A stretch of 10,081 bases of DNA from an uncultured Nitrospira sp. (GTDB lineage: Bacteria > Nitrospirota > Nitrospiria > Nitrospirales > Nitrospiraceae): the NCBI GenBank assembly GCA_946479785.1, contig CAMLHQ010000104.1, positions 1 to 10,081 on the forward strand, read 5' to 3'. Below, in pieces: positions 6,762-10,081 of this stretch. Made by a program: the position numbers and the translations under genes. The notes beneath the pieces were generated by a model that was given only the letters and a program-made list of their open reading frames with translations, had not been told where the DNA came from and ran no database searches. Positions within the stretch are counted from its first letter, which is position 1; the number at the start of each line of letters is the position of its first letter.

Positions 6762-6817
6762 ATACGGTCTCTTGACTAAGAACAAATCCGTGTGCCACGT
6801 ATACGGCCCCTTGACTA
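6762..6817 (+). repeat. 39-bp-period direct repeats upstream of the small exported protein gene
   Basis: ATACGGTCTCTTGACTA (6762-6778) and ATACGGCCCCTTGACTA (6801-6817) match at 15 of 17 positions. Both contain a -35-like TTGACT, but neither has a convincing -10 box at normal spacing. The second overlaps an imperfect CCGTGT/ATACGG dyad (6788-6806). They lie 55-110 bp ahead of the start codon at 6872 and could be binding sites for a regulator of the two-gene unit. Confidence 0.45.
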
Positions 6818-6871
6818 GGGGAGAATGCTTAGCAATGGGCTAGTTTCATTCCTGACACCTGGGAGGTTTCT

Positions 6872-7414
6872 ATGCATACCAAGATGTGGATTCTGAGTGT
6901 CATGTTACTGGGTTTGCTCGGTGCCGCTTGGGTCAGCCGCACTCATGCCGAAGAAGCAACGGCTCCCTCGCCTGAGGTCATCAACAGTATCGGAGCGGCG
7001 CTCGCACAATCCTATACGTTTGTGCCGATCCACCCGAACGCGCCCAACCATCTATGGCTGGATGAAGGCAATGGCCGGGTGCAATTCATGATGTTCGATA
7101 AGTCCGTGAGCGACCCCTCGGCAAAATTGTTGTTCGTTGGTCAAGGTGTCAAAGGCCGATTTTGCAAGGAATCGCAGCCTGACGGCGGGAAGACAGGCTT
7201 CAACCATTTCCATCGGACCAATACTCCAGCGACCGGCGATACCTCCATGCACGGCGCGAAAGGCGAGGAAGGCTATTGGCTCAAGCATGTGGCGGTCGCT
7301 GAGTTCGATGATGAGCCCAAAGGAGAACATGCGGGGCATGGGGGAAAGACGCACTACAAACCAGGACAGGTAGAAAATAATCCCCAGCCGACGACTCCCA
7401 GCTGTAAGAAATAG
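6872..7414 (+). CDS. Small exported His-rich protein of unknown function
   Basis: The predicted 180-residue protein has a clear Sec signal peptide. A basic start and hydrophobic core (WILSVMLLGLLGAAWV) end at THA (residue 26), which gives a mature protein of about 154 residues. I do not recognise a family. The middle contains GYWLKHVAVAEFDDEP and GFNHFHRTN. Histidines cluster at 112, 114, 127, 139, 153, 156 and 161, and two cysteines sit at 98 and 178, so metal binding is conceivable but unproven. The C-terminal 30 residues look disordered (GEHAGHGGKTHYKPGQ, then NNPQPTTPS). The ATG is well supported by GGGAGG at 6861-6866, five bases ahead. The ADH gene starts 42 bp downstream on the same strand, so the two are probably co-transcribed. 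Repeat copy A and two 39-bp-spaced direct repeats lie upstream. Confidence 0.75.
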   Translation: MHTKMWILSVMLLGLLGAAWVSRTHAEEATAPSPEVINSIGAALAQSYTFVPIHPNAPNHLWLDEGNGRVQFMMFDKSVSDPSAKLLFVGQGVKGRFCKESQPDGGKTGFNHFHRTNTPATGDTSMHGAKGEEGYWLKHVAVAEFDDEPKGEHAGHGGKTHYKPGQVENNPQPTTPSCKK

Positions 7415-7456
7415 CGAATTGGCTAACGGCGCCGTGATCAGAACAAGGAGGCCGAC

Positions 7457-8473
7457 ATGCCGCAGATGATTGCCGCTCAAATTCCTGCACCGGGTAAGCC
7501 ATTCGAAGTAGTCAAGCGCGAAATCCCGTCACCCGGCGCCAACCGAATCCGCATCAAAGTGCAAGCCTGTGGAATCTGCCATAGCGACATGTTTGCGAAG
7601 GAGGGATATTGGCCAGGCCTGCAATACCCGCGTGTGACGGGCCATGAGGTGGCGGGAGTGATCGACGAAGTTGGCGCTGGCGTGACAGCCTTGAAGAAGG
7701 GCCAGCGGGTGGGCGTGGGCTGGCACGGCGGACATTGTGGTCAATGCGATCCTTGCCGGCGAGGCGATTTCATGGGCTGCCGGAACTTCCAAGTGACTGG
7801 ATTCCAGGAAGACGGAGGATACGCGCAGTACATGATCGCCAGAACCGAAGCGGTCGCGGCGATTCCCGACGCGCTTTCTCCGGCGGAAGCGGCCCCCCTA
7901 TTGTGTGCGGGCGTCACGACGTTCAATAGCCTGCGCCATAGTGGGGCGGTTGCAGGAGACCTTGTGGCCGTGCAAGGTCTAGGGGGACTCGGACATCTTG
8001 GCATCCAGTTCGCGAGTAAGATGGGATTTCACACAGTGGCCATTGGTCGAGGCAAGGACAAGGAGTCCCTCGCGATGAAACTTGGCGCCGCCCGGTACCT
8101 CGACACAGAGGCCGTCGACGCTGCGAAAGAACTCACGAGCCTTGGCGGCGCTTCAGTCATTCTTGCAACCGCTCCGGACAGTAAGGCCATGTCGGCCCTT
8201 ATTGATGGACTTGGAGTTGGAGGGCAACTGCTTGTCGTCGGGGCTTCAGCCGATCCCATCAACGTGACACCGGTTCAACTCATCATGGAGCGCCGGTCCA
8301 TTCGAGGGTGGCCATCCGGAACGGCCCGAGATTCTGAAGACACGTTGAACTTTTGCGCCCTCACAGGGATTCGACCCATGATTGAGACACTGGCACTCGA
8401 ACAAGCTGGTGCCGGCTACGAGCGCATGATGAGCGGCAAAGCGCGATTCCGCGTCGTGCTGACAATGAACTGA
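7457..8473 (+). CDS. Zinc-dependent alcohol dehydrogenase (MDR superfamily)
   Basis: A 338-residue oxidoreductase interconverting alcohols and aldehydes with a nicotinamide cofactor. The catalytic zinc ligands are Cys41 (GICHSD), His63 (GHEVAG, followed by Glu64) and Cys150 (PLLCAGVT). The structural zinc is held by Cys94, Cys97, Cys100 and Cys108 (CGQCDPCRRGDFMGC). The Rossmann motif is GLGGLGHLG (174-182). The loop after the second Rossmann strand reads AIGRGKDK, with no acidic residue in the NAD-selecting position and several basic ones, which suggests NADP(H). Length and motif order are normal for the family, so the gene appears intact. The substrate cannot be read from sequence; cinnamyl- or aldehyde-reductase-like members are alternatives. 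AAGGAGG at 7445-7451 lies five bases before the ATG. It follows the small exported protein gene by 42 bp, likely in one transcript. Confidence 0.93.
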   Translation: MPQMIAAQIPAPGKPFEVVKREIPSPGANRIRIKVQACGICHSDMFAKEGYWPGLQYPRVTGHEVAGVIDEVGAGVTALKKGQRVGVGWHGGHCGQCDPCRRGDFMGCRNFQVTGFQEDGGYAQYMIARTEAVAAIPDALSPAEAAPLLCAGVTTFNSLRHSGAVAGDLVAVQGLGGLGHLGIQFASKMGFHTVAIGRGKDKESLAMKLGAARYLDTEAVDAAKELTSLGGASVILATAPDSKAMSALIDGLGVGGQLLVVGASADPINVTPVQLIMERRSIRGWPSGTARDSEDTLNFCALTGIRPMIETLALEQAGAGYERMMSGKARFRVVLTMN

Positions 8474-8489
8474 AGCTTAACCGGAGGAG

Positions 8490-8541
8490 GGCTTTGGCAG
8501 ATTCCCGGATTGCGTCGCGCCTGCGGAAGTAGCGCTGAGCC
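8490..8541 (+). repeat. Diverged copy C of the dispersed repeat
   Basis: The 32-base core at 8490-8521 aligns without gaps to 9986-10017 of copy B (shared GGCAGATTC, then CGGATTGC). It begins 17 bases after the ADH stop codon. Its 3' continuation (GGAAGTAGCGCTGAGCC) resembles copy D, not A or B: 16 of the next 20 bases agree with 8705-8724. The family therefore has at least two subtypes. Confidence 0.6.
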
Positions 8542-8549
8542 ACAGGGTC

Positions 8550-8807
8550 GGGCGGGACTCTGATGCATCGAATCGCTCTAGTAAATCCGCCTGTCCCCTT
8601 TTTCTTTTCCTAGCAGCAGGCCAACATGATTCATAGCATCAACCCCTCGATCCAACCGCCGACGGCCGGCCGGACTTCGGCCGATTCGCGAATTGCCGCG
8701 CGCTTTCCGAAGCAGCGATGAGCCTGCCCTCTTCTCCTGCGTCGGCCTGGCTGTACGGTAGTGCCGTGGGCTAAGTAGGACCGATGGCCTTCAAAAGAGT
8801 CCCGCCC
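8550..8807. mobile_element. Candidate remnant of a small non-coding mobile element
   Basis: GGGCGGGACTCT (8550-8561) and AGAGTCCCGCCC (8796-8807) form a perfect 12-bp inverted repeat enclosing 234 bp without a gene. C-rich tracts with T tails lie inside (CCGCCTGTCCCCTTTTT, 8587-8603) and just at the right end (CCCGCCCCCTTAATTTTT, 8801-8818). They resemble, from memory, the repeats that accompany REP-associated Y1 transposases. No transposase or target-site duplication is visible. Copy D of the dispersed repeat lies inside. Together with copy C, this accounts for the 369-bp gap between ADH and patatin. Confidence 0.35.
8673..8724 (+). repeat. Diverged copy D of the dispersed repeat
   Basis: The 32-base core at 8673-8704 (GACTTCGGCCGATTCGCG, then AATTGCCGCGCGCT) aligns without gaps to copies A, B and C. 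A CGGCCG-GACTT-CGGCCG hairpin (six base pairs) overlaps its left end. The continuation to 8724 matches copy C at 16 of 20 bases. Confidence 0.6.
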
Positions 8808-8842
8808 CCTTAATTTTTGCCATTTACCCCTTGCATTAAGAC

Positions 8843-9808
8843 ATGACATCGGCTACTGAGAGACGCCCAAAAGCGGGACACGCTATGAGACGACCACGGA
8901 TTGGCCTCGCACTCGGCAGCGGCTCAGCTCGCGGCTGGTCCCACATTGGCGTCATCGATGCCTTGGCCGAGGCCGGCATCGAGCCCGATATCGTGTGCGG
9001 CGCATCCATCGGCTCCCTGGTGGGCGCAGCGTACGTCGCGGGGCAGCTCGGAAGGCTGCGTGAATGGGCGGAGGCAGCGACGTGGCGGGATATTATCGGC
9101 CTCATGGATGTCCGGCTTTCCGACGGCGGACTGATCAGCGGCGAACTCGTTGTCGCGTTTCTTCGCAGGCTCGGGATTACCGAAAAGATCGAAAGTTATC
9201 CCAAACCTTATGCCGCCATCGCGACGGATCTGGCGACCGGCCGTGAGATCTGGCTGCAATCGGGCCCCATCGATCACGCGGTGCGGGCGTCGATCTCCAT
9301 CCCGGGGATATTTAGTCCTGTCCGTATCGACGACATACTACTTGGCGACGGGGGGCTGTCGAATCCGGTCCCGGTCTCGGTCTGCCGAGCGCTCGGTGCG
9401 GAGGTCACGATCGCGGTCAATCTCAATGGAGATCTGTTAGGCCGGCAGTTCCACACCAAGCATCTTCCGCAGAAGTCAACCGCGCCTCCGCATGACTCAC
9501 ACGAATTCGTCAGTCGGCTGTTGAGCCAATTGCCGCCGGGATTGCGCGAGCAGGCCGCACACATCACTCCCCGCCTGCTGCCCCAGGAATCATCGACCCC
9601 CGGCTATTTCGACGTGCTGGCCAATTCGATCAATATCATGCAGGACTACATCACCCGCGCACGTCTTGCCGGCGACCCGCCGCACGTGTTGCTCGTTCCC
9701 CGCCTCGGCCACATCGGTCTGATGGAATACAACCGTGCAAAGGAGGCAATCGCCGAGGGCCGTCTCTGCGTCGAGCATGCCATGCCGATGCTGAGGAGAT
9801 TTATCTGA
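8843..9808 (+). CDS. Patatin-like phospholipase (RssA-like)
   Basis: A predicted serine acyl hydrolase acting on phospholipid or other acyl esters. From the ATG at 8843 the protein has 321 residues. The patatin domain covers about 20-185. It shows the oxyanion-hole segment GLALGSGSARGWSHIGVI, the nucleophile motif GASIGS with Ser55, and the Asp of the catalytic dyad in GDGGLSNPVP (Asp169), so it is probably active. There is no signal peptide or membrane segment, which points to a cytoplasmic or peripheral protein. The C-terminal third (about 190-321) matches no domain I recognise, though a similar tail occurs in bacterial RssA-like proteins. A second possible start, Met15 (ATG at 8885), gives MRRPRIGLALGSG, the typical beginning of the family. 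Neither start has a strong ribosome site. It is 369 bp from ADH across repeat-rich DNA and is probably a separate unit. Confidence 0.9.
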   Translation: MTSATERRPKAGHAMRRPRIGLALGSGSARGWSHIGVIDALAEAGIEPDIVCGASIGSLVGAAYVAGQLGRLREWAEAATWRDIIGLMDVRLSDGGLISGELVVAFLRRLGITEKIESYPKPYAAIATDLATGREIWLQSGPIDHAVRASISIPGIFSPVRIDDILLGDGGLSNPVPVSVCRALGAEVTIAVNLNGDLLGRQFHTKHLPQKSTAPPHDSHEFVSRLLSQLPPGLREQAAHITPRLLPQESSTPGYFDVLANSINIMQDYITRARLAGDPPHVLLVPRLGHIGLMEYNRAKEAIAEGRLCVEHAMPMLRRFI

Positions 9809-9943
9809 GCCGTATTCCCAAAACCGGCCGGTGTCTGGAATATTTTGTCCCAGATAAGAATTCCGTGATCTTTCTTAAGCGCCGCGATCCACAAGCGATT
9901 GAACACTCCCAAAACCTATACCCTCGGATCACGCACCCTTGAT
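9809..9943. other. Spacer after the patatin gene
   Basis: No gene is visible. The 10-bp palindrome ACCGGCCGGT (9823-9832) lies about 15 bases after the stop codon, and a short T-rich stretch (ATTTTGTCC) follows about 10 bases later. This could be a weak terminator, but the stem has no room for a normal loop. Confidence 0.3.
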
Positions 9944-10081
9944 CATTGATATTGACAGCCCAGGCTGTCCGTTCGATGCCGGCTGGGCTTCGGCAGATTC
10001 GCGGATTGCCGCACGCCGGTCTTAGTGGCCTGGCTCTTTGCGTTTATCGCCTTCAAGGGTAATCCCTAGTTCACCCACATC
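9944..10081 (+). repeat. Long copy B of the dispersed intergenic repeat, cut by the right edge
   Basis: This is the partner of 6613-6751 in the same orientation, 138 bp long and still aligning at the last base of the window, so the true unit may be longer. The 7-bp GACAGCC/GGCTGTC stem (9953-9968) is kept while its loop and flanks vary. A GCGG-ATTG-CCGC hairpin occupies the place where copy A has TCGC/GCGA. Confidence 0.85.

Noticed and set aside
6783..6797. TGGCACACGGATTTG on the minus strand as a second sigma-54 promoter
   Set aside because: The -12 element is one base out of register and lacks the GC pair at the required spacing. It also lies over 300 bp from the activator start.

Overview
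The window looks like chromosomal DNA of a moderately GC-rich Gram-negative-type bacterium. Envelope proteins with signal peptides, a CHASE2-type cyclase, a FecR-domain protein and a sigma-54 activator, with repeat-rich intergenic DNA, remind me of Nitrospira and relatives (Nitrospirota). This is an impression from gene content, because the window has no rRNA or other marker gene. I found no tRNA, rRNA, CRISPR array or intact transposase.

Left part (1-4376): the tail of an unidentified ORF enters from the left edge and ends at 100. A perfect 30-bp palindrome (258-287) probably insulates what follows. A membrane CHASE2-class III nucleotide cyclase (390-2249, +) converges, with a 26-bp gap, on a secreted FecR-domain protein (2276-3352, -). 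Upstream of fecR on the same strand lies a predicted lipoprotein with a conserved C-terminal domain of unknown function (3444-4376, -). Together they could form an envelope-sensing and cyclic-nucleotide signalling group.

Middle part (4377-6468): a GAF-AAA+-Fis sigma-54 activator (4876-6468, -) sits directly upstream of the lipoprotein gene. The 499-bp gap between them holds a near-consensus -24/-12 promoter aimed at the lipoprotein gene (4433-4447). About 200 bp further upstream are two tandem TATC-N6-GATA dyads exactly 20 bp apart (4617-4652). This matches an enhancer/activator/sigma-54 circuit and is the most coherent regulatory signal in the window.

Right part (6469-10081): a two-gene unit encodes a small exported His-rich protein of unknown function (6872-7414) and a zinc-dependent alcohol dehydrogenase (7457-8473). 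A patatin-like phospholipase follows (8843-9808). The intergenic DNA here carries members of one dispersed repeat family: long copies at 6613-6751 and 9944-10081, shorter diverged copies at 8490-8541 and 8673-8724, and a 19-bp remnant at 54-72. The two long copies are in direct orientation and flank the ADH/patatin segment. A 12-bp perfect inverted repeat (8550-8561 and 8796-8807) with C-rich, T-tailed motifs suggests a decayed small mobile element in the ADH-patatin gap.
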